In this document: piece after piece, positions 9,557 through 18,681 of the stretch | Position numbering within the stretch: the stretch's first letter is position 1 | Layout of the letters: every line of letters starts with the position of its first letter | Source of the DNA: Streptomyces sp. HPF1205 | GTDB taxonomy: Bacteria > Actinomycetota > Actinomycetes > Streptomycetales > Streptomycetaceae | Direction: 5' to 3' | Assembly: GCF_020400825.1 (NCBI RefSeq) | Contig: NZ_JAINVH010000020.1 | Coordinates: 62,001 to 126,000, forward strand | DNA: 64,000 bases | The notes under the pieces: model-generated | Database searches by the model: none | The model's input: the letters and a program-made list of their open reading frames with translations, nothing else | Told to the model about the DNA's origin: nothing | Translations under genes and position numbers: made by a program

Positions 9557-10476
9557 CCGGGCTCGCCGCCGCCGCGTCGCAGACCTCCACCGGGGAGGCC
9601 GTCCAGTTCTGGCTGCTCGGCACGGTCGCCGTGCTGGGCGCGCTCGGCACGGTGCTGATGAGAAAGGCCGTGCACAGCGCGCTGTCGCTGGCGGGCACGA
9701 TGATCGTGCTCGCCGTCTTCTACCTGGCGCAGGGCGCGTACTTCCTCGGCGTCGTGCAGATCGTCGTCTACACCGGCGCGATCATGATGCTGTTCCTGTT
9801 CGTGGTCATGCTGGTCGGCATCACCGCGGCGGACTCCCTCAAGGAGACCCTCAAGGGCCAGCGCTGGCTGGCCGCCGCCTGCGGCCTGGGCTTCGGGATC
9901 CTGCTGATCGCCGGCATCGCCAACGCCTCGCTCGACACCTTCACCGGCGTCGGCAAGGCCAACGCGGCGCACGGCGGGAACGTACCGGGCCTGGCCCGGC
10001 TGCTGTTCACCAACTACGTGTGGGCCTTCGAGATCACCGGCGCGCTGCTGATCACCGCCGCGATCGGCGCGATGGTGCTCACCCACCGGGAGCGCACCGA
10101 GGAGCGCCGCACCCAGCGCGAGCTCGCCGAGGCCCGGGTCAGGGAGGGCAAGCAGGTCACCCCGCTGCCGGCCCCCGGCACGTACGCCCGGCACAACGCG
10201 GTGGACATCCCCGCGCTGCTGCCCGACGGCCGGATCGCGGAGCTGTCGGTCAGCTCCACGCTGCGCGAGCGCGGCCAGGTCCGTGACGTCTCCCAGGACG
10301 CCATGCGCCGCCTCGCCGAACTCGACCGCAGCTCCGAGGAGTGGCTGGAGCGCCGGCCGCTGACCGGCGCCACCCGGTTCGACCCGGACGCCGCCGCGGG
10401 CGGCGTCACAGGCGGCGCGGGCGACGGCCGCGACGGCCACGCGGCCGAGGACCACGCAGAGGAGGGCGCCAAGTGA
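9553..10476 (+). CDS. nuoJ: NuoJ, complex I membrane subunit J with extended tail
   Basis: A 307-residue subunit. Five hydrophobic helices occupy residues ~18-180, including the conserved VQIVVYTGAIMMLFLFVVML helix with its pi-bulge-type YTGAI segment. After the last helix there is a ~125-residue charged cytoplasmic tail with heptad-like stretches (REERRTQRELAEARVREGK) ending in a Gly/Ala/Asp-rich segment, absent from E. coli-type NuoJ (about 184 aa). NuoJ lies between NuoA/H and the antiporter-like subunits. ATG 9553 overlaps the nuoI stop; the end overlaps the nuoK GTG. Confidence 0.95.
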   Translation: MTGLAAAASQTSTGEAVQFWLLGTVAVLGALGTVLMRKAVHSALSLAGTMIVLAVFYLAQGAYFLGVVQIVVYTGAIMMLFLFVVMLVGITAADSLKETLKGQRWLAAACGLGFGILLIAGIANASLDTFTGVGKANAAHGGNVPGLARLLFTNYVWAFEITGALLITAAIGAMVLTHRERTEERRTQRELAEARVREGKQVTPLPAPGTYARHNAVDIPALLPDGRIAELSVSSTLRERGQVRDVSQDAMRRLAELDRSSEEWLERRPLTGATRFDPDAAAGGVTGGAGDGRDGHAAEDHAEEGAK

Positions 10477-10772
10477 ATCCGGCCAACTACCTGTACCTGT
10501 CGGCGCTGCTGTTCACCATCGGCGCGGCCGGGGTGCTCATCCGGCGCAACGCGATCGTCGTCTTCATGTGCGTCGAGCTGATGCTGAACGCCTGCAACCT
10601 GGCGTTCGTCACCTTCTCCCGGCTGCACGGCAACCTCGACGGGCAGATCATCGCCTTCTTCACGATGGTCGTCGCCGCCGCCGAGGTCGTGGTCGGGCTC
10701 GCGATCATCGTGTCGATCTACCGGACCCGCCACTCGGCCTCGGTCGACGACGCCAATCTCATGAAGCTGTAG
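10473..10772 (+). CDS. nuoK: NuoK, complex I membrane subunit K
   Basis: A 99-residue three-helix subunit homologous to MrpC. The two buried glutamates needed for proton pumping are visible at Glu35 (FMCVELMLNACNL) and Glu71 (AAAEVVVGLAI). The GTG at 10473 overlaps the nuoJ stop, and the next stop gives exactly the family length. NuoL follows after a 13-base gap. Confidence 0.96.
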   Translation: MNPANYLYLSALLFTIGAAGVLIRRNAIVVFMCVELMLNACNLAFVTFSRLHGNLDGQIIAFFTMVVAAAEVVVGLAIIVSIYRTRHSASVDDANLMKL

Positions 10773-10785
10773 AGGGGCTGCGACC

Positions 10786-12690
10786 GTGGAAACCCTGATC
10801 GGACTGCTCGTCGCGGCACCACTGCTCGGCGCGGGCATCCTGCTGACCGGCGGCCGGCGGCTGGACCGCACCGGACACCTGATCGGCACCCTGCTCGCGC
10901 TGGTGTCCTTCGCCTTCGCGGTGGTGCTGTTCGCCGACATGCTGGGCAAGGACACCGACCGGCGCACGCTGACCTCGCACCTGTGGACGTGGGTGCCGGT
11001 GGAAGGCTTCCAGGCGCAGGTCGGCTTCCAGCTCGACCAGTTGTCGATGACGTTCGTCCTGCTGATCACCGGGGTGGGCTCGCTCATCCACATCTACTCG
11101 ATCGGCTACATGGCGCACGACGAGAAGCGCCGCAAGTTCTTCGGCTTCCTCAACCTGTTCCTCGCGGCGATGCTGCTGCTGGTGCTGGCCGACAACTACT
11201 TCCTGCTCTACGCGGGCTGGGAGGGCGTGGGCCTGGCCTCGTACCTGCTCATCGGGTTCTGGCAGCACAAGCCGAGCGCGGCGACCGCGGCGAAGAAGGC
11301 GTTCCTGGTCAACCGGGTCGGCGACATCGGGCTGTCGGTCGGCATCATGCTGATGTTCACCACCTTCGGCTCCTTCGCCTTCGCGGACGTCTTCCCCAAG
11401 GTCGGGCAGGCGTCCGGCTCGCAGCACGCCACCCTCACCGGGATCGGCTTCATGCTGCTGCTGGCCGCGTGCGGCAAGTCGGCCCAGGTGCCGCTGCAGT
11501 CCTGGCTCGGCGACGCGATGGAGGGCCCGACCCCGGTCTCCGCCCTCATCCACGCCGCCACCATGGTGACCGCGGGCGTCTACCTCATCACCCGCTCCGG
11601 CGCGATCTTCAACGCGGCGCCCGACGCCCAGACCGCCGTCGTCACCGTCGGCGCGGTCACGCTCCTGTTCGGTGCGATCGTCGGTTGCGCGAAGGACGAC
11701 ATCAAGAAGGCGCTGGCCGGCTCGACGATGTCGCAGATCGGCTACATGATCATGGCGGCCGGGCTCGGCCCGATCGGCTACGTCTTCGCGATCATGCACC
11801 TGGTCACCCACGGCTTCTTCAAGGCCGGGCTCTTCCTCGGCGCCGGCTCGGTGATGCACGGCATGAACGACGAGGTCGACATGCGCCGCTACGGGGGCCT
11901 GCGCACGTACATGCCCGTCACCTTCGTCACCTTCGGCCTCGGCTACCTGGCGATCATCGGCTTCCCCGGCCTGTCCGGCTTCTTCTCCAAGGACAAGATC
12001 ATCGAGGCCGCCTTCGCCAAGGGCGGTACCGAGGGCTGGATCCTGGGCGGGTGCGCGATGCTGGGCGCGGCGATCACCGCGTTCTACATGACCCGCGTGA
12101 TGCTGATGACGTTCTTCGGCGAGAAGCGGTGGGAGCCGGACGCGGAAGGCCATGAGCCGCACCCGCACGAGTCGCCCGCCTCCATGACGATCCCCATGAT
12201 CGTCCTGGCCTTCGGCTCGGTCTTCGCCGGCGCCCTGTTCAGCGTCAACTCCTCGTTCGTGAAGTGGCTGGAGCCCGTCACCGGGCACAGCGAGGGCGAC
12301 TCCCCGGTCGGCACGGCGACGATCACCACGGGCACGATGGTGGTGCTGCTGCTCGGTGTGGCGGTGGCCTGGTTCATGTACGGGCGGCGGCCCGTCCCCG
12401 CGGTCGCGCCGCGCGGCAGCCTGCTCACCCGGGCCGCCCGCCGCGACCTGCTGCAGGACGACTTCAACCACGTCGTCCTGGTACGCGGCGGCGAGCACCT
12501 CACCCGCCTGCTGGTCTACCTGGACCACACCCTGGTCGACGGCGTCGTCAACGGCTCCGCCGCCCTCGTGGGCGGCCTGTCGGGACGGCTGCGCCGGGTG
12601 CAGAACGGCTACGTCCGCTCGTACGCGGTCTCGATGCTGGGCGGCACCGCGGTGGTCGTCGCCGCGACCCTTCTGATGAGGGCGGTCTGA
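10786..12690 (+). CDS. nuoL: NuoL, complex I antiporter-like subunit L
   Basis: A 634-residue Mrp-antiporter-like proton channel, the most distal subunit of the membrane arm. It has about 15-16 hydrophobic segments. The pump signature GKSAQVPLQSWLGDAMEGPTPVSALIHAATMVTAG, with the conserved lysine and histidine residues, lies mid-protein. A C-terminal segment includes the long lateral helix region and a final membrane anchor. The GTG start is preceded by a weak GAGGGG-type ribosome site. NuoM begins 6 bases after the stop. Confidence 0.97.
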   Translation: METLIGLLVAAPLLGAGILLTGGRRLDRTGHLIGTLLALVSFAFAVVLFADMLGKDTDRRTLTSHLWTWVPVEGFQAQVGFQLDQLSMTFVLLITGVGSLIHIYSIGYMAHDEKRRKFFGFLNLFLAAMLLLVLADNYFLLYAGWEGVGLASYLLIGFWQHKPSAATAAKKAFLVNRVGDIGLSVGIMLMFTTFGSFAFADVFPKVGQASGSQHATLTGIGFMLLLAACGKSAQVPLQSWLGDAMEGPTPVSALIHAATMVTAGVYLITRSGAIFNAAPDAQTAVVTVGAVTLLFGAIVGCAKDDIKKALAGSTMSQIGYMIMAAGLGPIGYVFAIMHLVTHGFFKAGLFLGAGSVMHGMNDEVDMRRYGGLRTYMPVTFVTFGLGYLAIIGFPGLSGFFSKDKIIEAAFAKGGTEGWILGGCAMLGAAITAFYMTRVMLMTFFGEKRWEPDAEGHEPHPHESPASMTIPMIVLAFGSVFAGALFSVNSSFVKWLEPVTGHSEGDSPVGTATITTGTMVVLLLGVAVAWFMYGRRPVPAVAPRGSLLTRAARRDLLQDDFNHVVLVRGGEHLTRLLVYLDHTLVDGVVNGSAALVGGLSGRLRRVQNGYVRSYAVSMLGGTAVVVAATLLMRAV

Positions 12691-12696
12691 TAGCTC

Positions 12697-14292
12697 ATGT
12701 CCTTTCCCCTCCTGACCACGACCGCCGCCCTGCCCGCGGTCGGCGCGATCGTCACCGCCGCGGTGCCGGCCGGGCGCAGGACCGCCGCCAAGTACACGGC
12801 ACTGGTCTTCTCGCTGGGCACCCTGGTGCTGGCCGCGATCGCCATGATCCGCTTCGACCCGGGCGGCGCCCGATACCAGCTCACCGAGTCCCACGCCTGG
12901 GTGAAGAGCTTCGGGCTGCGGTACGACCTGGGGGTCGACGGCATCGCGGTCACCCTCATCGCGCTGACCGCGCTGCTGATCCCGTTCGTAATGCTGGCCG
13001 GCTGGCACGACGCGGACCCGCTCGAAGACGCCGACCCCAACCGCCGCTGGCGCCCGACGCAGGGCTTCTTCGCGCTGATCCTGCTGGTCGAGGCGATGGT
13101 GGTGATCGCCTTCGAGGCCACCGACGTCTTCCTCTTCTACATCTTCTTCGAAGCCATGCTGATCCCGATGTACTTCCTCATCGGCGGCTTCGGCGACCGC
13201 GCCCACGCGGCCGGGGAAGGGGAGGCCGCGCGCCAGCGCTCGTACGCGGCGGTGAAGTTCCTGCTGTACAACCTGGTCGGCGGACTGATCATGCTGGCCG
13301 CGGTGATCGGGCTGTACGCGGCCACCGCCAAGCAGCTCGGCGCCGGCACGTTCTCGCTGCAGGACATCCTGTCCGCCCGGGCCTCCGGCAAGCTGCACCT
13401 GGCAACGTCGACCGAACGCTGGCTGTTCCTCGGCTTCTTCTTCGCCTTCGCGGTCAAGGCACCGCTGTGGCCGGTCCACACCTGGCTGCCGAACGCGATG
13501 GGCGAGTCCACCGCGCCGGTCGCCGTCCTGATCACCGCCGTGGTCGACAAGGTCGGCACCTTCGCGATGCTGCGCTACTGCCTCCAGCTCTTCCCCGAGG
13601 CGTCCAAGTGGGCCACCCCGACGATCCTGGTGCTGTCGGTGATCAGCATCCTGTACGGGGCGCTGCTCGCGGTCGGCCAGCGCGACATCAAGCGGCTGAT
13701 CGCGTACGCCTCGGTGTCGCACTTCGGCTTCATCATCCTGGGCATCTTCGCGATGACCAGCCAGGGCCAGAGCGGCGCCACGCTCTACATGGTCAACCAC
13801 GGCATCTCGACGGCGGCGCTCATGCTGGTCGCCGGGTTCCTGATCAGCCGGCGCGGCTCGCGGCTCATCGCGGACTTCGGCGGCGTGCAGAAGGTGGCGC
13901 CGGTCCTGGCCGGCACCTTCATGATCGGCGGTCTGGCCACCCTGTCGCTGCCGGGGCTCGCGCCCTTCGTCAGCGAGTTCCTGGTGCTGGTCGGCACGTT
14001 CAGCCGCTACCCGGTGCTGGGCATCGTCGCGACCCTCGGCATCGTCCTGGCGGCGCTGTACGTGCTGGTGCTCTACCAGCGGACCATGACCGGCCCGGTC
14101 AAGGCCGGGATCGAGGGCATGTCCGACCTGAAGGCGCGTGAACTGCTGGTCGTGGCACCGCTGATCGCGCTGCTGCTCTTCCTCGGCGTCTACCCGAAGC
14201 CGGTGACGGACACCGTCAACCCGTCGGTCCAGCACACGCTCTCCGACGTGCACAAGACCGACCCCAAGCCCGCGCTGGAGGCGAAGAAGTGA
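12697..14292 (+). CDS. nuoM: NuoM, complex I antiporter-like subunit M
   Basis: A 531-residue Mrp-like proton-pumping subunit with about 14 hydrophobic helices. Diagnostic stretches are FYIFFEAMLIPMYFLIGG (conserved channel glutamate) and FAVKAPLWPVHTWLPNAMGE (channel lysine and the WLP motif). The length is normal for the family. It ends overlapping the GTG of nuoN by 4 bases. Confidence 0.97.
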   Translation: MSFPLLTTTAALPAVGAIVTAAVPAGRRTAAKYTALVFSLGTLVLAAIAMIRFDPGGARYQLTESHAWVKSFGLRYDLGVDGIAVTLIALTALLIPFVMLAGWHDADPLEDADPNRRWRPTQGFFALILLVEAMVVIAFEATDVFLFYIFFEAMLIPMYFLIGGFGDRAHAAGEGEAARQRSYAAVKFLLYNLVGGLIMLAAVIGLYAATAKQLGAGTFSLQDILSARASGKLHLATSTERWLFLGFFFAFAVKAPLWPVHTWLPNAMGESTAPVAVLITAVVDKVGTFAMLRYCLQLFPEASKWATPTILVLSVISILYGALLAVGQRDIKRLIAYASVSHFGFIILGIFAMTSQGQSGATLYMVNHGISTAALMLVAGFLISRRGSRLIADFGGVQKVAPVLAGTFMIGGLATLSLPGLAPFVSEFLVLVGTFSRYPVLGIVATLGIVLAALYVLVLYQRTMTGPVKAGIEGMSDLKARELLVVAPLIALLLFLGVYPKPVTDTVNPSVQHTLSDVHKTDPKPALEAKK

Positions 14293-15962
14293 GCGCATCC
14301 GCATCGGCGTCAGCCGTCACCGTCCACAGCCTGTGGACGACGGCGGCGGCCAACGCCGCCGACACGGACAAGTTCCCGAAGCCGCACATCGAGTACGCCC
14401 AGCTCTCCCCGGTGCTGATCGTCTTCGGCGTGGCGTGCGTGGGCATCCTGCTGGAGGCGTTCCTGCCGCGGAAGAACCGGTACGCGGCCCAGGTGCTGCT
14501 GGCGGTCGTCGGCCTCGCCGCCGCCTTCGCGGCCGTGGTCGCGCTGGCCGCCAAGGGCTATGGGACCACCAAGGCGCACATCGGCGCGATGGGCGCGGTC
14601 GCCGTGGACGGTCCCGCCCTCTTCCTGCAGGGCACGATCCTGCTGGTCGCGATCGTGGCGGTGCTGACCTTCGCCGAGCGCCGACTCGACCCCAAGGCGC
14701 ACGGCCGGAACGTCGACTCCTTCGCCGCCCAGGGCTCCGCGGTGCCCGGCGGCGAGCAGGAGAAGGCCGCGGTCCGGGCCGGCTTCACCACCACCGAGGT
14801 CTTCCCGCTGCTGCTGTTCGCGGTCGGCGGCATGCTGGTCTTCCCGGCGGCCAACGACCTGCTGACCCTGTTCGTCGCCCTTGAGGTCTTCTCGCTGCCG
14901 CTGTACATCCTGTGCGCGCTCGCCCGCCGCCACCGCCTGATGTCCCAGGAGGCCGCGGTCAAGTACTTCCTGCTGGGCGCCTTCTCCTCGGCCTTCCTGC
15001 TCTTCGGGATCGCCCTGCTCTACGGTTACGCGGGCTCCGTCTCGTACACCCAGATCTCCCGGGTCATCGACGGCAGCGCCCCCATGACCCCGGCGCTCGC
15101 CTCCACGACCGGCAACGACGCGCTGCTGCTGATCGGCATCGCCATGGTCGCCGTCGGCCTGCTGTTCAAGGTCGGCGCGGTGCCGTTCCACATGTGGACC
15201 CCCGACGTCTACCAGGGCGCGCCCACGCCGGTCACCGGTTTCATGGCCGCCGCCACCAAGGTCGCCGCGTTCGGCGCGCTGCTGCGGCTGCTGTACGTGG
15301 TCCTGCCGGGCATGCGCTGGGACTGGCGCCCGGTGATGTGGGGCATCGCGATCGCCACCATGGTGATCGGCGCGGTCATCGCGGTCACCCAGACCGACGT
15401 CAAGCGCCTGCTGGCGTACTCCTCGGTCGCCCACGCCGGCTTCATCCTCGCCGGCGTGATCGCCACCAACCGGCAGGGCGTGTCCTCGGTCCTGTTCTAC
15501 CTGGCCGCGTACTCCTTCGTGACCCTGGGCGCCTTCGCCGTGGTCACCCTGGTCCGCGACGCGAGCGGCGAGGCCACGCACCTGTCCCGCTGGGCCGGCC
15601 TGGGCCGCCGCTCCCCGCTGGTCGCCGCGGTCTTCGCCGTCTTCCTGCTGGCCTTCGCCGGCATCCCGCTGACCTCCGGGTTCGCCGGGAAGTTCGCCGT
15701 CTTCAAGGCGGCCGCCCAGGGTGGCGCGATGCCGCTGGTGATCGTCGGTGTGATCTCCTCGGCGATCGCGGCGTTCTTCTACATCCGGGTGATCGTGCTG
15801 ATGTTCTTCAGCGAGCCCAAGGTCGACGGCCCCTCGGTCGCCGTCCCCAGCCCGCTGACCTCCACCGCGATCGCCATAGGAGTCGCCGTCACCCTGGTCC
15901 TGGGCCTGGCCCCCCAGTACTTCCTGGACCTGGCGGACAAGGCGGGCGTGTTCGTCCGGTAG
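14289..15962 (+). CDS. nuoN: NuoN, complex I antiporter-like subunit N
   Basis: A 557-residue third antiporter-like subunit and last gene of the first nuo operon. It shows about 14 helices, the conserved ALEVFSLPLYILCAL segment and the KVGAVPFHMWTPDVYQGAPTPVTGF signature. GTG 14289 overlaps the nuoM stop. A hairpin follows 24 bases after the stop codon, so the operon very likely ends here. Confidence 0.97.
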   Translation: MSASASASAVTVHSLWTTAAANAADTDKFPKPHIEYAQLSPVLIVFGVACVGILLEAFLPRKNRYAAQVLLAVVGLAAAFAAVVALAAKGYGTTKAHIGAMGAVAVDGPALFLQGTILLVAIVAVLTFAERRLDPKAHGRNVDSFAAQGSAVPGGEQEKAAVRAGFTTTEVFPLLLFAVGGMLVFPAANDLLTLFVALEVFSLPLYILCALARRHRLMSQEAAVKYFLLGAFSSAFLLFGIALLYGYAGSVSYTQISRVIDGSAPMTPALASTTGNDALLLIGIAMVAVGLLFKVGAVPFHMWTPDVYQGAPTPVTGFMAAATKVAAFGALLRLLYVVLPGMRWDWRPVMWGIAIATMVIGAVIAVTQTDVKRLLAYSSVAHAGFILAGVIATNRQGVSSVLFYLAAYSFVTLGAFAVVTLVRDASGEATHLSRWAGLGRRSPLVAAVFAVFLLAFAGIPLTSGFAGKFAVFKAAAQGGAMPLVIVGVISSAIAAFFYIRVIVLMFFSEPKVDGPSVAVPSPLTSTAIAIGVAVTLVLGLAPQYFLDLADKAGVFVR

Positions 15963-15986
15963 CCGGCCGGACGTGCCGCGAGCCTC

Positions 15987-16029
15987 GCTGCCCGGGTGTG
16001 CCCCTTCCTGCGGGGGAGACCCGGGCAGC
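15987..16029 (+). terminator. Hairpin after nuoN
   Basis: A perfect 11-bp inverted repeat (GCTGCCCGGGT at 15987-15997 and its complement at 16019-16029). A second inner CCCC/GGGG stem sits within the 21-base loop. There is no clear T-run, as is usual in Streptomyces. It lies between the end of the nuo operon and the 3' end of the converging small gene at 16074, so it could terminate both. Confidence 0.6.
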
Positions 16030-16073
16030 GGCCTTTACGGGGTGGCCTTCACGGGTGGCGTCGACGGCCCCGT

Positions 16074-16334
16074 TCAGAGCATGAGCTCGATCGCCATGCC
16101 CAGGGCGCCCGCGGCGAAGACCGCCACGAAGAAGAAGATGAGGACGATGGGGCTCGCCGCCCAGCCGTGGCTCAGGGCCCGGCGTTCGGGGGCGTCCAGG
16201 CCGGACACGCCCGACTCCGCGGGCGGGATGCGGCCGGCGAGCTGGACGGAGTCCTCGGGGACGCCGAGTCCCTCGTCGGGCAGGTGGGGGTTCGCGGGCG
16301 GCCGGTGCGGGGCGTGGGCGTGGAGGGCGGCCAT
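16074..16334 (-). CDS. Small membrane protein of unknown function
   Basis: An 86-residue protein. The first ~57 residues are hydrophilic and Pro/Ala-rich with several histidines (ALHAHAPHRPPANPHL). The C-terminus is one strong hydrophobic helix (IVLIFFFVAVFAAGALGMAI), so it looks like a tail-anchored membrane protein. The start is supported by GGAGG six bases before ATG 16334. It converges on nuoN. I do not recognise a named family; position next to the nuo operon is suggestive of a respiratory accessory role but that is only inference. Confidence 0.65.
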   Translation of the reverse strand: MAALHAHAPHRPPANPHLPDEGLGVPEDSVQLAGRIPPAESGVSGLDAPERRALSHGWAASPIVLIFFFVAVFAAGALGMAIELML

Positions 16335-16505
16335 GGCCTGCCTCCGATCGTCGGGGGGTTCAGGTCCGTGTCGACCTGTGGATACCCGTTCCGGGCCCGC
16401 CGAACCGGACGGGTCGCCTCCGGTTCCTGTCCCCGTACGAGAACACGGTCCCGTACCGTCCCGGCCCGCGGCCTGTGTCCGCCGGACGGTCGCGGTGCCA
16501 GGGCG

Positions 16506-17102
16506 TTAGTCCGGCGCGTCCAGCAGTGCCGCCGCCTGACGCCGCAGCCCCCACGAGAGCCGCTCGGGGTCGCCGCCGTCCAGCAGGCGCTGCACCGGGG
16601 TGCTCTGGAAAGGGGCGAGGAGCAGGTGGGCGTGGAACTCGGCGTCGAGCTCCGGCCGGGCCTCGGCGAGCAGGCCGGCGATGTGGGTGTGCCAGAAGAC
16701 GTAGATGGGTGAGGTGGCGACGTCCTCCGGCGTGTGCTGGGCCATGGCCTCGGCGTGGCCCAGTCCGGCCAGCAGCCCCTTGTTGCGGGTCACCGCCGTC
16801 GCGATGGCGTCGAGGAAGGCCAGCAGCCGCTCGCGGGGCGGCGCGCCGGGCCCCAGCGGGGGCGGGCCGCCGGCGACGGCCTCGTGCACCACGTACACCC
16901 GCTCCAGCATCAGCTCGCGCATCAGGCCCATGCGGTTGCCGAAGCGGTGGAAGACCGTGCCCTTGCCGACTCCGGCGGCTGCCGCCACCTGCTCCATCGA
17001 GATGTCCTCCGGCCGGTGCGCGGCCAGCAGTTCCTCGGCGGCGCGCAGGATCGCGCGCCGGTTGCGGGCGGCGTCGGCGCGTTCCCGGCGTGCTGGCGGC
17101 AT
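16506..17102 (-). CDS. TetR-family transcriptional repressor
   Basis: A 198-residue protein. The TetR helix-turn-helix lies at residues ~14-60 (NRRAILRAAEELLA ... MEQVAAAAGVGKGTVFHRFGNR); the C-terminal ligand-binding domain is variable, as expected. It is divergent from the oxidoreductase gene at 17239. The 136-base gap contains a perfect 19-bp palindrome (17135-17153) and a weaker copy, the usual arrangement for autoregulation plus control of the neighbour. Regulation of that oxidoreductase is inferred from the layout. Confidence 0.92.
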   Translation of the reverse strand: MPPARRERADAARNRRAILRAAEELLAAHRPEDISMEQVAAAAGVGKGTVFHRFGNRMGLMRELMLERVYVVHEAVAGGPPPLGPGAPPRERLLAFLDAIATAVTRNKGLLAGLGHAEAMAQHTPEDVATSPIYVFWHTHIAGLLAEARPELDAEFHAHLLLAPFQSTPVQRLLDGGDPERLSWGLRRQAAALLDAPD

Positions 17103-17134
17103 GGCGGCTCCCGGTCACTCGTACGGCCTGGACA

Positions 17135-17153
17135 ACTGGACCGGCGGTCCAGT
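17135..17153. promoter_or_regulatory. Perfect palindromic operator, probably for the TetR repressor
   Basis: ACTGGACCG-G-CGGTCCAGT: two perfect 9-bp arms around one base. It lies in the divergent tetR/oxidoreductase gap, 32 bases from the tetR start and 86 from the oxidoreductase start. Size and symmetry suit a TetR dimer site. Confidence 0.7.
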
Positions 17154-17171
17154 ACGGTCGGCGGCAGTGGA

Positions 17172-17190
17172 ACTTGACCGGAGGTCCATT
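17172..17190. promoter_or_regulatory. Imperfect second copy of the TetR operator
   Basis: ACTTGACCGGAGGTCCATT has the same 9-1-9 architecture as the site at 17135; six of nine arm pairs match and it shares GACCGG and GGTCCA. Its centre lies 37 bases from the first, closer to the oxidoreductase start. Confidence 0.5.
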
Positions 17191-17238
17191 TAAGCACCGG
17201 TTCCGGCCGCCCTCCCAACCGCCGAGGAGAAGCCCATC

Positions 17239-18213
17239 ATGCGACGCGTCCGCTATCACGAGTACGGCGCCCCCGATGTCCTCACCGTCGAGGAGGCCGA
17301 CGTCCCGGCTCCCGGCCCCGGCGAGGTCCTGATCCGCGCCGAGGCCGTCGGCGCGAACTACGTGGACACGATGTTCCGCGCCGGCACCTCGCCCGAGCCC
17401 TTCACCCGCCCGGTGCCGGCCGGCCTCACCGGCGACGTCGTCGGCACGGTCGAGGCGGTCGGGCCCGGCGCCGACCCCGCCCTGGTCGGCCGGCGGGTCG
17501 CCGCACTCGTCGCCGAGGACGCCTTCGCGCAGTACGCGGTCGCCGAGGCCGCCTGGCTGGTGCCCGTGCCCGAGGGCCTGGACGCGGCCGTCGCGACCGT
17601 ACTTCCGCTGGCCGGGCCGGTCGCCCTGGGCACCTTGCGGGCCGGGCGGCCGGCCGCGGGCGAGACGGTGCTGATCCACGCGGCCGGCGGCGGCACCGGC
17701 CACCTCGCCGTCCAGCTCGCCCGCGCCCTCGGCGCCGGCACGGTCATCGCCTCGGTCGGGTCGGCGGACCGCTTCGGCTTCGTCAAGGAGCTCGGCGCCG
17801 ACGTCGCGGTCGACAACAGCCGCCCGGACTGGGCCGAGCAGGTGCGCGCCGCCGCGCCCGGCGGGGTCGACGTCGCCTTGGACTCGCTCGGCGGGAGCGT
17901 GCTGCGCGAGAGCCTCGACCTGCTGGCCCCCTTCGGCCGGATCGTCGTCTACGGCGCCGCGACCGGCGAACTCGGCGCGGTCCCGGTCACGGCCCTCTTC
18001 CCGCTCCGGGAAGTGATCGGCTTCGCCCTGCTGCGGCTGCGCGCCGCCGCCCCCGAACGCGCCCGCGCCGACATCGCCGAGATCACCCGCCGGATCGAGG
18101 ACGGCACCCTGCGCCCCGCCGTGCACGCCCGCCTCCCCCTGACCGAGGCCGCGCAGGCCCACCGCATCCTCGACAGCCACGGCCACCTGGGACGTGTCGT
18201 CCTGCTGCCGTGA
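17239..18213 (+). CDS. Zinc-independent MDR oxidoreductase (quinone oxidoreductase-like)
   Basis: A 324-residue medium-chain dehydrogenase/reductase of the NADPH:quinone reductase type. An N-terminal GroES-like domain (PGPGEVLIRAEAVGANYVD) is followed by a Rossmann domain with AAGGGTGHLAVQLARALGA (residues ~145-163) for NADP(H). No catalytic or structural zinc cysteines are seen. ATG 17239 follows GGAGAAG. Expression is probably controlled by the divergent TetR protein through the two palindromes upstream. The substrate cannot be deduced. Confidence 0.88.
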   Translation: MRRVRYHEYGAPDVLTVEEADVPAPGPGEVLIRAEAVGANYVDTMFRAGTSPEPFTRPVPAGLTGDVVGTVEAVGPGADPALVGRRVAALVAEDAFAQYAVAEAAWLVPVPEGLDAAVATVLPLAGPVALGTLRAGRPAAGETVLIHAAGGGTGHLAVQLARALGAGTVIASVGSADRFGFVKELGADVAVDNSRPDWAEQVRAAAPGGVDVALDSLGGSVLRESLDLLAPFGRIVVYGAATGELGAVPVTALFPLREVIGFALLRLRAAAPERARADIAEITRRIEDGTLRPAVHARLPLTEAAQAHRILDSHGHLGRVVLLP

Positions 18214-18243
18214 GGCGGGCGCGCGGTCCGCGGGAACCGCGCG

Positions 18244-18681
18244 TCACACGCGGATGACGCGCACCTTCGATCGGTCGCGATCCCTCTTCCGCTCGGCGGC
18301 CTCCAGCCGCCCACCGAGAAGTACGGACAGGTCGTCCGGATCCGGGGTGAGGATGTCCACGGGCCGGTCAGGCAGTTCGAGGGCGGCGGTGACCACCATC
18401 GCGTCGATCGCGTACTCGTGCCCGTGCAGTCCGGCTTCCTTGAGGAGCCGGGAAGCCGTGAGGGCGCTGTCCTTCGTGACGGCGTGCACGGTGAGCCGGG
18501 AGAGCACCCAGGAGAGCCGGGCCGGGTGAACGCCGTCGTGGTCGGCGTCGATGACGGTGGCGGCGCAGGCCACCACCCGGATGTCCCGCTTGCGTGCGAC
18601 GGCGAGCCGGACGACCATGTCCCGTTCGTCCCGGAGGAGCTGTGACAGCGCCTCGCTGTCGAGAACCCAGCTACCGCTCAC
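18244..18681 (-). CDS. PIN-domain toxin of a VapBC-type pair
   Basis: A 145-residue PIN-fold protein, predicted Mg-dependent RNase. The expected acidic cluster is visible: Asp8 (SWVLDSEAL), Asp45 (where many VapC have Glu), Asp93 (YAIDAMVV) and Asp114 (LTPDPDDL). It overlaps the upstream antitoxin gene by 4 bases (18678-18681), the usual arrangement of type II toxin-antitoxin modules. The C-terminus ends in a basic stretch (ERKRDRDRSKVRVIRV). Toxicity itself cannot be read from sequence. Confidence 0.8.
   Translation of the reverse strand: MSGSWVLDSEALSQLLRDERDMVVRLAVARKRDIRVVACAATVIDADHDGVHPARLSWVLSRLTVHAVTKDSALTASRLLKEAGLHGHEYAIDAMVVTAALELPDRPVDILTPDPDDLSVLLGGRLEAAERKRDRDRSKVRVIRV

Noticed and set aside
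10759..14304. A very long antisense open frame across nuoK-nuoM, and similar long frames opposite most genes
   Set aside because: They mirror real genes on the other strand; high third-position GC removes stop codons from the opposite frames. Their products are Asp/Arg/His-rich without domains or ribosome sites.
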